A stretch of 64,000 bases of DNA from contig CANRMP010000003.1 in NCBI GenBank assembly GCA_947631765.1, forward strand, positions 1-64,000, in the 5' to 3' direction. Below the pieces are notes generated by a model. It was not told the origin of the DNA. It did no database searches and saw nothing but the letters and a program-made list of their open reading frames with translations. Numbering within the stretch: position 1 is the first letter of the stretch; each line of letters starts with the position of its first letter. The position numbers and the translations under genes were made by a program. Positions 28,242 through 36,435 of this stretch are shown piece after piece. The DNA comes from an uncultured Clostridia bacterium. GTDB taxonomy: Bacteria > Bacillota > Clostridia > Oscillospirales > CAG-272.

Positions 28242-29888
28242 TTATAATTCCTTGAGCGCGGTATTTATTCGCTCTATTACTTTATCTTTACCGAGAATGC
28301 GGGTTATTTCGAAAAGGTCGGGAGAATTTGTCTTACCTGTGAGCGCGATTCTTATAAAGGTGCTCACGTCTCCCACATGCCCCTTGAAGGACTCGGGGGA
28401 GGCTTTGTACTCCTTCACATCGGGAGAAAATCCGAATTTTGCGGCAATGCGCTTTAAATTCTCAAACCAGCTTTCATTGTCGGGCGCGTCAAAATAGTTG
28501 TCGGCGTATTCGGTGAGAATATTTTTAATATCCTCTTTCTCAAATTGAGCCGGAAAAGTGTCTGCTATGCTGTAGTATTCGTCATAGAAGAAGCCCATGT
28601 ACGCCTTGGCGTCCTTCCAGACCGTGATATCCTTTCTCGGCTTTTTTCCGCCTCGTCCTATCGACAGAATTTTCACGGCGTACTCTTTATCGGACATAAG
28701 CTTTTTTGCAAAGTCGAGGTCAAATTCTTCTGCCCAATTCAAAAGGGAAGAGTAGACATGCTCGGCGCTCATTCGCGATATAACGTTCTTTGAAACGTCG
28801 CAAAGCTTGGCATAATCAAAGAGCGAGCCGGCGGGATTCATTTTCTTGCTTGAAAATTTAAATTCATCTGTCGGCAAGTCGGGGTTTGCGCGTCTCCAAT
28901 CCTCAAAGTTGGAATTTAGAATAGTCATAAGATATTCATAAACCGACTCGGGCGGAAAGCCTTCCGATTTGTAATAGGTCAGAGCAAGCTCGGGGTCTTT
29001 TCTTTTTGAAAGCTTTCTCTTTGAATTTCCGTCCATCTTCATAAGCGGACCTATATGCAGATATTTGGGAAGCTTAAAGCCCAGAGCGGAAAAGAGCTGA
29101 ATATGAAAGGGAAGAGAAGGAAGCCACTCGTCGCCTCTGACCACATGCGTAGTTCTCATCAGATGGTCGTCCACGGCATGGGCAAAATGATACGTCGGGA
29201 TCCCGTCTGATTTTAACAAAACGTGGTCTATGTCATTTTCCGTAAGCAGAAGCTGACCCTTTATCTGGTCGGTAAATTTTATCTTGTTTTCAAGAGAGCC
29301 GCATGACCTGAAGCGCAGTACCCACGGCGTTTTCAAATCAAGCTGTTTTTTTATATCCTCAAAGGAGCGGTCGCGCCACACAGCCCACTTGCCGTAATAT
29401 CCGAAATTGGCTTTCTCGGCTTCCTGCTTTTGGCGGATGCCCTCAAGCTCTTCCTCCGTGCAAAAACAGGGATACGCCATGTTGTTTTCAACAAGTTTTT
29501 TTGCGTATACGTGGTAAATATCCTTGCGCTGCCGCTGCCGGTAGGGCCCGTAAGCTCCAAGGTCGCCGTCCTTTGTTGCGCCTTCGTCAAAATTAATATT
29601 GTAATGCTTAAGGGAATCAATGAGTATTTCGACGGCTCCCTCAACCTCGCGCTTTGAGTCGGTGTCCTCAACTCTTAAAAAAAGCAGACCGCCGGATTGG
29701 TGTGAGAGTCGTTCGGAGGTGAGCCCCTGAACAAGGTTCCCGAGATGCACAAAGCCGGTGGGACTCGGCGCCATACGGGAGACTACCGCGCCCTCGCCGA
29801 GCGTGCGCGGCGGAAATTTTGCCTCAAGCTCCTCTTCGGTCATTGTCACGTCGGGAAAAAGAGTGTCGGCGAGCAATTTAAAATCCAT
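28242..29888 (-). CDS. gltX: Glutamyl-tRNA synthetase
   Basis: A 548-residue class I synthetase. HIGH motif in SPTGFVHLGN (about residues 41-50), KMSKS equivalent KLSKRKD (about 294). The start is ATG 29888 with AAAGGAGG upstream; an in-frame extension to 29963 would begin inside the previous gene and lacks a ribosome site. With glnS it forms a Glu/Gln charging pair. The upstream AlkD-like and metallo-hydrolase genes may be in the same operon. Confidence 0.95.
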   Translation of the reverse strand: MDFKLLADTLFPDVTMTEEELEAKFPPRTLGEGAVVSRMAPSPTGFVHLGNLVQGLTSERLSHQSGGLLFLRVEDTDSKREVEGAVEILIDSLKHYNINFDEGATKDGDLGAYGPYRQRQRKDIYHVYAKKLVENNMAYPCFCTEEELEGIRQKQEAEKANFGYYGKWAVWRDRSFEDIKKQLDLKTPWVLRFRSCGSLENKIKFTDQIKGQLLLTENDIDHVLLKSDGIPTYHFAHAVDDHLMRTTHVVRGDEWLPSLPFHIQLFSALGFKLPKYLHIGPLMKMDGNSKRKLSKRKDPELALTYYKSEGFPPESVYEYLMTILNSNFEDWRRANPDLPTDEFKFSSKKMNPAGSLFDYAKLCDVSKNVISRMSAEHVYSSLLNWAEEFDLDFAKKLMSDKEYAVKILSIGRGGKKPRKDITVWKDAKAYMGFFYDEYYSIADTFPAQFEKEDIKNILTEYADNYFDAPDNESWFENLKRIAAKFGFSPDVKEYKASPESFKGHVGDVSTFIRIALTGKTNSPDLFEITRILGKDKVIERINTALKEL

Positions 29889-29959
29889 ATTGTAAAAACC
29901 TCCTTTGAGCGGTGATGGTAAGATGCTGTTGATATTTTGATAAAAACATAATAAAACCG

Positions 29960-30652
29960 TCAAATCTTGAGCGTTTTAAGATATTCTTTCCGCTCGGGTG
30001 ATATTCTGTAGCTCTCCAAGCTTTTTTGAATAGCTTTGTTGTGCGCCCAATTGTCAAGCTTTTTTGCTTCAAGATAGGGAATAATAAAATCATACTGCTT
30101 TGCAAGCGCCGTTGCAAAATACCACGCTATCATCATATTGACATAGTATTCGCCAGACCGAAGGGAGGCGACCATGTCGGCATATTCGGGCTTAAAGTTC
30201 TCTCCAAGAAAATGCCGCATAAGAAGTCCTATTGCAAAGCGCACTGTGTAAATCTTATCGGATTTTAACCATTTGCAAATATCGGGAAGCAGTTTTTCGG
30301 GCTCTTTTATAAAAGCCTTCGGTAAGGTTTGGTCACATGTTGCCCAGTTATCTATAAACGGGAGAAAGGCTTTGACCTTTGCAATACATTTGGTAAAATC
30401 GGTCTCAAGCGATATCATAAATGCGTGAAGCTGATTTTCCTCAAAGTATTTATGCGGAAGGGAACTGAGAAATAAATCCGAGTCGTTTTCATTTATAAGC
30501 GTTTTTGCAAGGGCGCGAAGCTCGGGAGTTCTGACGCCGATAATTCTATTAGGATATATAGTCGGGATTAATTTTGCCTGAAAGGCGGCGTATTTCTCAT
30601 CACTCATAAGAAATAACCTGTCTACTATCATGTTATCATTCATAATATTCAT
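29960..30652 (-). CDS. AlkD-like DNA alkylation repair protein
   Basis: A 230-residue all-helical protein of the AlkD/HEAT-like DNA glycosylase superfamily. Indicators are GVRTPELRALAK near residue 40, the FEENQLHAFMI helix, the aromatic/acidic motif IDNWATCDQTLPKAF (about 100-114), and YVNMMIAWYFATALA. AlkD proteins excise bulky or charged N3/N7-alkyl purines. Its ATG overlaps the TAA of the upstream metallo-hydrolase by one base (TAATG). Confidence 0.88.
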   Translation of the reverse strand: MNIMNDNMIVDRLFLMSDEKYAAFQAKLIPTIYPNRIIGVRTPELRALAKTLINENDSDLFLSSLPHKYFEENQLHAFMISLETDFTKCIAKVKAFLPFIDNWATCDQTLPKAFIKEPEKLLPDICKWLKSDKIYTVRFAIGLLMRHFLGENFKPEYADMVASLRSGEYYVNMMIAWYFATALAKQYDFIIPYLEAKKLDNWAHNKAIQKSLESYRISPERKEYLKTLKI

Positions 30653-31266
30653 TATAAGAATGGATTATAAGAGAGCTCAAAGCCTATTGTCGAGGGGCGA
30701 CCGTGCCCGGGATAAACAATTGTATCGTCACTAAAACCGGCAAATATTTTAAGAGAATTAATAAGCGCGCTCTCGTCTGCAAAATAGCAGTCGGTCCTGC
30801 CTACCGTACCGCGAAAAAGCGTGTCGCCTGTAAACAGAGAGTTATTTATGTGATAACACACGCCGCCCGGAGTGTGACCGGGAGTATGAATGACCTTAAA
30901 AGTCATATTCGCGAAATTAAGAATATCGCCGCCGTGCAGCGCTACGGGCTGCGGGAAATCATACCGACCTTTTTCGGCAAATCCGAACCTTTCGGCAAAA
31001 TTGAACTTTGAATCGAATACAATCTTTATATCTTCCTCGTGAATGTAAAAAGGAACATCAAAGCGTTGAAGTATTTGTTTGAGAGCCCAAACGTGGTCAA
31101 AATGCCCGTGAGTAAGCAGTACAGCAAGAAGCTTTAAATTAAGCTCCTTTAGTTTATTTGATATTTTATTATAATCCGCGGGGTCAATAATAACAGAGGA
31201 TGAGCCGTCATAAACAATATAAGAGTTGACACCGCCCGGTCCGCCCACAACAGTTGATATTTCCAT
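30652..31266 (-). CDS. Metallo-beta-lactamase-fold hydrolase (glyoxalase II-like)
   Basis: A 204-residue MBL-fold protein with a full di-metal site: THGHFDH (HxHxDH), HTPGHTPG, FTGDTLF and YPGHG. Length and GDTLFRGTVGRTDC fit the glyoxalase II-like family of thioester hydrolases common in anaerobes. Its own promoter lies 40 nt upstream, and AlkD follows with a one-base overlap. Confidence 0.88.
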   Translation of the reverse strand: MEISTVVGGPGGVNSYIVYDGSSSVIIDPADYNKISNKLKELNLKLLAVLLTHGHFDHVWALKQILQRFDVPFYIHEEDIKIVFDSKFNFAERFGFAEKGRYDFPQPVALHGGDILNFANMTFKVIHTPGHTPGGVCYHINNSLFTGDTLFRGTVGRTDCYFADESALINSLKIFAGFSDDTIVYPGHGRPSTIGFELSYNPFL

Positions 31267-31305
31267 AAACGCTCCGTTTAAATAATTCTAAAACAAAGTG
31301 AATAC

Positions 31306-31334
31306 ATTATAGCACTTTTTTATGAAATTGTCTA
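31306..31334 (-). promoter_or_regulatory. Sigma-A promoter for the MBL/AlkD (gltX/glnS) genes
   Basis: Minus strand TAGACA (31334-31329), 17 nt, TATAAT (31311-31306). Confidence 0.75.
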
Positions 31335-31601
31335 TAAGCAGAAAAGGGTTTTTGAAATTAAAGTTTAAAAAATTTCTAAAATTCGTGAAAAAAATTGAAT
31401 AAGAAAAAAGAATAGAAAGAAATAAACGAATAATCATGAAAAACTAAATTATGAGGCCTTAAAGGGACTGAAAAAAAGCAATAAAAAAAGAGAGAAGAGA
31501 AAGCATTTTGGTCGGGTTGAAAAATATACTACTTATTATACAAAATGAATATTTTGCATAATACAGGGAAGCGAAAAGAGTCAAAAGGGCGCACATATTT
31601 A
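31335..31601. other. Gene-free, purine-biased A+T-rich stretch
   Basis: Between the MBL promoter and the sleB terminator the plus strand is dominated by A and G (runs such as AAAAAAGAGAGAAGAGAAAG near 31485). I see no ribosome-site-supported ORF, tRNA or strong hairpin in it. Confidence 0.5.
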
Positions 31602-31631
31602 AAAATCCACGGTTATTATGCCGTGGATTTT
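31602..31631 (-). terminator. Terminator of the sleB-like gene
   Basis: 11-bp stem AAAATCCACGG (31602-31612) / CCGTGGATTTT (31621-31631), with T-rich sequence on both sides. It follows the sleB stop by 34 nt on the minus strand. Confidence 0.8.
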
Positions 31632-31665
31632 TGTCGACTGCTTTTCTGCTGCATTTTAATATGTA

Positions 31666-32415
31666 TCAGCTGTAAAACCAATGGTCGCCTATACGAAATT
31701 CAAACTTTAGTGTATAAAACCAATTTGAAGTTGAAATGTTGTGATTGACAAAATACATTATATCGTGGTTTAATATTTTTCCCTCAAGTATTTCCTTTGC
31801 GGCTTTGAATGAATCATCGCTCGGTGTGTTGTAAATTGCTCCGTTAATTGTCGGCGTAAATTGTACGCCGTATTTTTTATCAAATATCACGTCTTTAATA
31901 TTTGACGGAAATTCCGAGCTTTTAACTCTGTTGACTATAACCGAGCCGACTGCAAGCTTTCCCTCGTACGGTTCGTTTGCCGCCTCGGCGTGAATTATGC
32001 GTGAGAGCCAATAAAAATCATCTGAATTGATTGTCCGATCATTTTTTGTATTTTTATTTGATTCTGCGGCGTTGTCTTTTGGCTTTCTTTTGTCTTTATT
32101 TGCCGTGTCTGACTCGGATCTATTTGAATCGGTGCTTGCTGCCGGTTTTTCTTTATTTGGCAATTCGGAGCGCTCGGTTTCGGGCGAATTTTTGCTTTTA
32201 ATATTGTTATCACTTTTATCGCCGGAGATATTTGATGTATCTGAATTATTTTTTACTGTTGTTGTATTGTCGCCGCTTTGATATGTAATATCTTTATTTG
32301 TCTGTGTATCGTCGCATGCTGTTTGGAGCCTATCCGTACAGGTGGCTTGTCCCGCCGTGCAAATTAAAATTACCAGAACAATAAGTATACTGAATATATG
32401 TAAAAATCTTTTCAT
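31666..32415 (-). CDS. SleB-type cell wall hydrolase (Hydrolase_2)
   Basis: A 249-residue secreted protein: N-terminal hydrophobic signal or anchor (residues 1-27), a low-complexity Ser/Asn/Lys/Asp linker (about 28-130), then a C-terminal Hydrolase_2 domain with IIHAEAANEPYEGKLAVGSVIVNRV, whose Glu is catalytic in SleB lytic transglycosylases. The last residues (IGDHWFYS) match the family end. SleB enzymes degrade spore cortex during germination; vegetative CwlJ/SleB-like paralogues also exist. No ypeB follows, so a vegetative role is possible. Confidence 0.85.
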   Translation of the reverse strand: MKRFLHIFSILIVLVILICTAGQATCTDRLQTACDDTQTNKDITYQSGDNTTTVKNNSDTSNISGDKSDNNIKSKNSPETERSELPNKEKPAASTDSNRSESDTANKDKRKPKDNAAESNKNTKNDRTINSDDFYWLSRIIHAEAANEPYEGKLAVGSVIVNRVKSSEFPSNIKDVIFDKKYGVQFTPTINGAIYNTPSDDSFKAAKEILEGKILNHDIMYFVNHNISTSNWFYTLKFEFRIGDHWFYS

Positions 32416-32447
32416 AAATACCGCCTTTCATGTTCGCTGCAAAAAAT

Positions 32448-32476
32448 ATTATACAGAAAGTCGATATTATTATCAA
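32448..32476 (-). promoter_or_regulatory. Promoter of the sleB-like gene
   Basis: Minus strand TTGATA (32476-32471), 17 nt, TATAAT (32453-32448), 33 nt before the start codon. A sigma-A match, which argues for vegetative expression. Confidence 0.7.
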
Positions 32477-32511
32477 CACACAATTAATTGAAATTGTTAA
32501 TAAAATAACAA

Positions 32512-32838
32512 TCAGAGTGACTTATTTAAATATGAGGATATTTCTACAAGCTTGTGAAGTCTTGCAATTTCCGCTTTCAAAACGTTTTTTCCGCGCGATG
32601 TTACCTCATATATACGCCGATTATCAACCTCGTCATAAAGGCATATGAGGTTGTCTTTTTCCATTTTTGAGATGGTGCCGTAGACAGTTCCCGATCCGAG
32701 ATTTATTCGCCCTTCGGTCACCTCAAACACCCATTTTGATATACCGTAGCCATGCTTTGGCTCGCACAAGGAAAGCAAAATGTAATATGCGGTTTCGGTC
32801 ATAGGTACGTATTTGTTTATAAGTGATTCAAGATCCAT
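32512..32838 (-). CDS. PadR-family transcriptional regulator
   Basis: A 108-residue winged-helix protein. The PadR signature MTETAYYILLSLCEPKHGYGISKWV lies in residues 13-37 (key motif HGYGI), followed by the wing region INLGSGTVYGTISKMEKDNLI and a short C-terminal dimerisation helix. ATG 32838 follows GGAGA; an upstream in-frame extension lacks a ribosome site. Its promoter spacer holds one of five operator-like repeats, predicting autorepression. No obvious target (transporter) is adjacent. Confidence 0.88.
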   Translation of the reverse strand: MDLESLINKYVPMTETAYYILLSLCEPKHGYGISKWVFEVTEGRINLGSGTVYGTISKMEKDNLICLYDEVDNRRIYEVTSRGKNVLKAEIARLHKLVEISSYLNKSL

Positions 32839-32886
32839 TGTTTTTCTCCTTTTTGTAGGGCTGTTTGCATTAAAATATTCAACACC

Positions 32887-33024
32887 TCGCGTCGCGATAT
32901 GTGGGAATATCAAATATTATTATGTCACACCGTGACAGTACTTAAAATATCAACATATCAAAGCGCGATATGTTGGAAATCAAAATGTGTCACGCCTCGA
33001 TATAATTGTATCACGTCGTGACAT
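32887..33024. repeat. Five operator-like repeats upstream of padR
   Basis: Fourteen-base sites related to TCRCGYCGYGAYAT start at 32887 (TCGCGTCGCGATAT), 32925 (TCACACCGTGACAG), 32958 (TCAAAGCGCGATAT), 32990 (TCACGCCTCGATAT) and 33011 (TCACGTCGTGACAT). Most are near-palindromic. Spacings are 38, 33, 32 and 21 nt, several close to whole helical turns. The fifth lies exactly between the -35 and -10 boxes of padR. Confidence 0.65.
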
Positions 33025-33033
33025 ACTTGTCAA
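33005..33033 (-). promoter_or_regulatory. Promoter of padR with an embedded operator
   Basis: Minus strand TTGACA (33033-33028), 17 nt, TACAAT (33010-33005). The spacer is occupied by repeat five. Implied leader is about 160 nt and spans the other four repeats. Confidence 0.78.
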
Positions 33034-33045
33034 GTAAAAAATCCT

Positions 33046-33096
33046 AAAAAATCAAAAAATGACCGACAAAACCCGATAAACAGATTTTGTCGGTCA
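33046..33096 (-). terminator. Strong terminator of the oxidoreductase operon
   Basis: 12-bp stem, minus strand TGACCGACAAAA (33096-33085) / TTTTGTCGGTCA (33071-33060), followed by a T-rich tract down to about 33046. Confidence 0.88.
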
Positions 33097-33111
33097 TGCG
33101 TATTTGACTTT

Positions 33112-34095
33112 TTACAGTTTTACGCTTTTGATATCATATCCTATTTTTTCTCTTATTTGCTCCAAAAGCTTTATTGACATCGCTGTAAGCTTTGAATTTT
33201 CTTCATTGCTCTTTTTGTCTCCTGCAATATAGGATAGAAAATCCGATAACTCGTCCTTCATGCTTTTTGCAAAGCTGTTTCTGCCGTGAAGCATTCTTGT
33301 TTCTTGTCCGTTATTAACCTTAAGCATTTGAAGCTGTGAGATATTTCCCATGGTTATTGTCGAATTTTTGCAAAGTATTTCGCTTCTTGCCACGCTCTCG
33401 CACAGCTTTGATAATGATATCACGCAGTCAAAGCCTTCATATGAGAGCACCGCCGTGTCTGAAAGGTCTGCTCCATTTTCAGAAAATTGACCGTTTGCGA
33501 ATATACTTTTCGGCATTCCGAATAGATAGGTTGAAAGAGAGGTGGCGTATACTCCGAGGTCCATAAGCGCGCCCCCGCAGCATTCTTTGTCAAAGCTTGA
33601 AAACATCATTCCCTTCTCTACCCTCTCAAGCTTTGAGGATTTTTGGCAAAAGTCGAGCTTGGCGCATATGACCTTTCCGCCTTCATTTATAGCTTTTTTC
33701 AGCTTTTTTGCCCATTCTATGTGAGTATTCAGCATGGCTTCCATATATATAACGTTTTTTTCTTTTGCAAGGCAGCAAAGCTCATTGTATTCCGAATGCG
33801 TGACGCATACAGGCTTTTCGCAAATGACGTGCTTACCGGCGTCTAGCATCAGCTTGCTTTGCGCATAATGAAGCATGTTAGGCGAGGCGATGTATACTGC
33901 ATCAATTCTCTCATCATTTGCCATATTAATTAGATCGTCATAGAAAAGAAATGCGCCTCTTTCCTTTCCGTATCCTTCTGCTTTCTTTATATCCCTTGAA
34001 TACTGCGCAACATATCGGGCGCCTTTTGTCATTTTTATTGCCTTTATAAATTCATCGGTAAGCCAAAATCCTCCGATAACTCCGATATTTATCAT
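33112..34095 (-). CDS. Gfo/Idh/MocA family oxidoreductase
   Basis: A 327-residue NAD(P)-dependent sugar or inositol dehydrogenase-like protein. The N-terminal Rossmann fold starts INIGVIGGFW (an altered glycine loop where GxGxxG is usual), with AVYIASPNMLHY, the catalytic-region motif CEKPVCV (about residue 94) and GGALMDLGVY (about 174). The C-terminal beta-sheet domain is complete. Its start overlaps the stop of the upstream chimeric gene by 4 nt (ATGA). Substrate cannot be inferred. Confidence 0.85.
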   Translation of the reverse strand: MINIGVIGGFWLTDEFIKAIKMTKGARYVAQYSRDIKKAEGYGKERGAFLFYDDLINMANDERIDAVYIASPNMLHYAQSKLMLDAGKHVICEKPVCVTHSEYNELCCLAKEKNVIYMEAMLNTHIEWAKKLKKAINEGGKVICAKLDFCQKSSKLERVEKGMMFSSFDKECCGGALMDLGVYATSLSTYLFGMPKSIFANGQFSENGADLSDTAVLSYEGFDCVISLSKLCESVARSEILCKNSTITMGNISQLQMLKVNNGQETRMLHGRNSFAKSMKDELSDFLSYIAGDKKSNEENSKLTAMSIKLLEQIREKIGYDIKSVKL

Positions 34096-34724
34096 GCTTT
34101 TTTATCCTCTTTTGCGGTGTCGTCGCACAGAAAGGTTGCAACTCCCATATCGTATGAAACAATAGGTTTTCCGAAAATTTCCTCCCGCTTCCCTTTAGCG
34201 CCGCCGCCCGTTAGTATCTCCAATGCCCCTCCGTGCAGCTTTTTTATTATATCAGGGCTTTTCGGGCATGTTCCGTGGGAGGAAAAAATTTCGTCAAATT
34301 CGCCAGACATGCTCATTATTCTTTCGAGGCTGTGAATATATGCGTGCATTTCCCTCTGAACGCCGAACATAAATATTCTGCCGTCCTGTATCGGGTCGCC
34401 CGTGAATATTCTGCGTTTTTTTATATCAAGTATTGCAATGCTTCCCGGCGTATGCCCCGGCGTTTCAATAATCTTTAACGGGCGGTCGCCAAGCTCGATA
34501 ATATCGCCGTCGTGCACAGGTACTATTTTTCCGCTTTGCCTGTTAAGTAAGGCATTGCAATTATCACAAAACCATGCCACTCCATCGTATGTGTCTCCGT
34601 CTGCAATATCATCATCCATAAGGAATTGTCCACATTCGGTACAAGTCCATGTACCGTTCGATGGATCAAACCCAAATTGGTCGTCCAAATCTGCATTGCA
34701 ATTCGGACAATAATACATTCCCAT
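34092..34724 (-). pseudogene. Zinc-ribbon / truncated MBL-fold chimera
   Basis: An intact 210-codon frame whose two parts come from different proteins. Residues 1-65 are a three-knuckle zinc-ribbon (CPNC, CTEC, CDNC) ending at LLNRQSG. From residue 66 (IVPVHDGDIIEL, about nt 34529) it becomes the C-terminal part of an MBL-fold hydrolase with TPGHTPGS, FTGDP and SSHG. The MBL N-terminal half with the HxHxDH metal motif is missing, so hydrolase activity is unlikely. I start at ATG 34724 (GGTGAG upstream); a GTG three codons earlier is possible. The join marks the left edge of the A+T-rich island. Confidence 0.68.
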
Positions 34725-34856
34725 AGTTCTCACCGCATTTCCAAGCGTTGTCTGTTATTCAGTTCCAATAGAGTATGCTGTTATTGTGGCGCGCTCCATA
34801 ATGATTAAGTTGACTTATACGGAACTGATTATAGGTGCGCCAATAGGCTATAAGTG

Positions 34857-35426
34857 TTAGAAATACATACTCCATCTTCTCATACAAGGGTAGGATTTGT
34901 ACTGCCTAATAATTTTTAATGCACTCTTTGCAATTTTAAGTGACTCATCACAATTATTGCAGCAAGGAACATGAGAAATAAGAGCGTATCCCTTAGTATA
35001 TGGACTACAATCGATTAAATTGTATGGCTTTGTAAAGCCACGATTACATAGGTGTTTTTCATATTCATCTATATTGTTTTCGCCTATTGTCTTTATTTTC
35101 TTTCTGCAACATTTGGGATATCCAAGAAGTAAACCAAGTATCTCCGAGTGTTCCAATAGCGAATCATCAACAAGCTGTGTCAACTTTGCCAACAATAGCT
35201 TTCTCGAAATATACATATACCCTGACGAACTAATAATGAACTTATAGCCAAATCTATAACACCACTTTTTCATGGCATTATAAGCTTTTAGGGAGTTCTT
35301 TCCCAATCGAATATTCGGCTTTTGCTGAATTAAGAATAACAACAAGTCAATATAATCATTGTTTTTCAAGTCAATTGGTAAAGCTTCAAATGCTTTAATA
35401 TCAAATCTGTTATTCATCATTTTCAT
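34857..35426 (-). CDS. DUF483-like Cys-rich protein in a RiPP operon
   Basis: A 189-residue cytoplasmic protein, last gene of the RiPP operon. The helical N-terminal half is featureless. The C-terminal half has LLGYPKCC (Cys 106, 107), LCNRGF (127), IDCSPY (140) and HVPCCNNCDES (155, 156, 159). GYPxCC followed by HxPC-type motifs resembles DUF483, a poorly known family often beside radical SAM enzymes. The Cys could hold a metal or cluster. Three in-frame ATGs (35426, 35420, 35417) overlap the arginase-like gene; I give the longest. Confidence 0.6.
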   Translation of the reverse strand: MKMMNNRFDIKAFEALPIDLKNNDYIDLLLFLIQQKPNIRLGKNSLKAYNAMKKWCYRFGYKFIISSSGYMYISRKLLLAKLTQLVDDSLLEHSEILGLLLGYPKCCRKKIKTIGENNIDEYEKHLCNRGFTKPYNLIDCSPYTKGYALISHVPCCNNCDESLKIAKSALKIIRQYKSYPCMRRWSMYF

Positions 35427-36435
35427 TCCATCCAAAATTCTGAAGAAGTGGCATAACATTTATTCTTGCTTTATGAAGAGCTTTTAACAGGAAGCATAAT
35501 CCTTCTTCCCAGTATTCAGATGGATAGAAAGATGGGGAAATACCAATCAAAACATATTTAATTGGTATCTTATTATTGATTGATTGTAGTCCCCTGGCTA
35601 TTTCAGCTATTTTATGTTTTTGTTCGTCTAAAGAATAGTCTTTTCCTAAATTATCCTTTTCCCAACTTGTTGAGCCGTTGTATCTGTTATTAAAATAATC
35701 CATATCAATGTGTAAAATACATTGTTCTTCGCCGTTCAAGTTGCTTATAATCTCGTTGATTGAAGATGTTAATAAGTACACGGAATTGCTACAATCATTT
35801 ATAAAATCAATTCCTATTCGTTCACAGTTTTGAATTAATGAATCTGAAAAGGAACGCTTAGCAATACCTAATCTTTTTTTCTCAACATTTCTTTTAAGAT
35901 GATAGATATTAAAATGCTGCAACGAAAAAACAATCGTTGTAAGCATACTGCCTATCGTAATTGCTCCAGTTTTTATCGCATTTGCAAGAAAATCAAGAGA
36001 TAACGAATTGGCTGTTTGATTTGATAATAGATTCTTATATGTTCCAGATTTTAACGATAAAAACGGCTTCATTAAATCAGAATGATCATCTATGTGTATT
36101 ATTGCAGTATTCTTTGTGGTAATATCTTGACCTGATATAACTCTCCAACCATAAGGAAGCCAGTTCTCAGATAAGCACATACAACAATTGGATCTAACAA
36201 GGCAATAATCAGATATTGAGTCAGGAGAAATATCCAGTCGAAAAAGGCCTTCTGATATATCATCGCAATAGGTGAAATCAGATTTTTTCAATAACAAGTT
36301 ATAATCATTCTCTGTTTCCTCAACATCTATATCGAAACCGTTAAAATGCTCATATAACGATTCATATGCAATCTGAGAATTAGTCGATAAAGCATTTTTG
36401 GGTATTGATATTTGAGTAGTATTAATTTGTTTCAT
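35410..36435 (-). CDS. Arginase-fold (UPF0489-like) protein, candidate peptide arginase
   Basis: A 341-residue cytoplasmic protein. Two ureohydrolase-type metal motifs are visible: HIDDHSD at residues 114-120 (D116-x-H118-x-D120) and HIDMDYF at 242-248 (D244-x-D246), the order and type used for the Mn pair of arginases. Overall similarity is to UPF0489-type proteins. Peptide arginases (OspR is the known example) convert Arg to ornithine in RiPP precursors; the precursor here has five Arg in its last 20 residues. It overlaps the SPASM enzyme gene by 14 nt. Assignment as a peptide-modifying enzyme is inference from motif plus context. Confidence 0.62.
   Translation of the reverse strand: MKQINTTQISIPKNALSTNSQIAYESLYEHFNGFDIDVEETENDYNLLLKKSDFTYCDDISEGLFRLDISPDSISDYCLVRSNCCMCLSENWLPYGWRVISGQDITTKNTAIIHIDDHSDLMKPFLSLKSGTYKNLLSNQTANSLSLDFLANAIKTGAITIGSMLTTIVFSLQHFNIYHLKRNVEKKRLGIAKRSFSDSLIQNCERIGIDFINDCSNSVYLLTSSINEIISNLNGEEQCILHIDMDYFNNRYNGSTSWEKDNLGKDYSLDEQKHKIAEIARGLQSINNKIPIKYVLIGISPSFYPSEYWEEGLCFLLKALHKARINVMPLLQNFGWNENDE

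Noticed and set aside
31545..31748. 67-codon plus-strand frame
   Set aside because: It spans the sleB terminator and the 3' end of sleB in antisense, and has no ribosome site or recognisable protein features.
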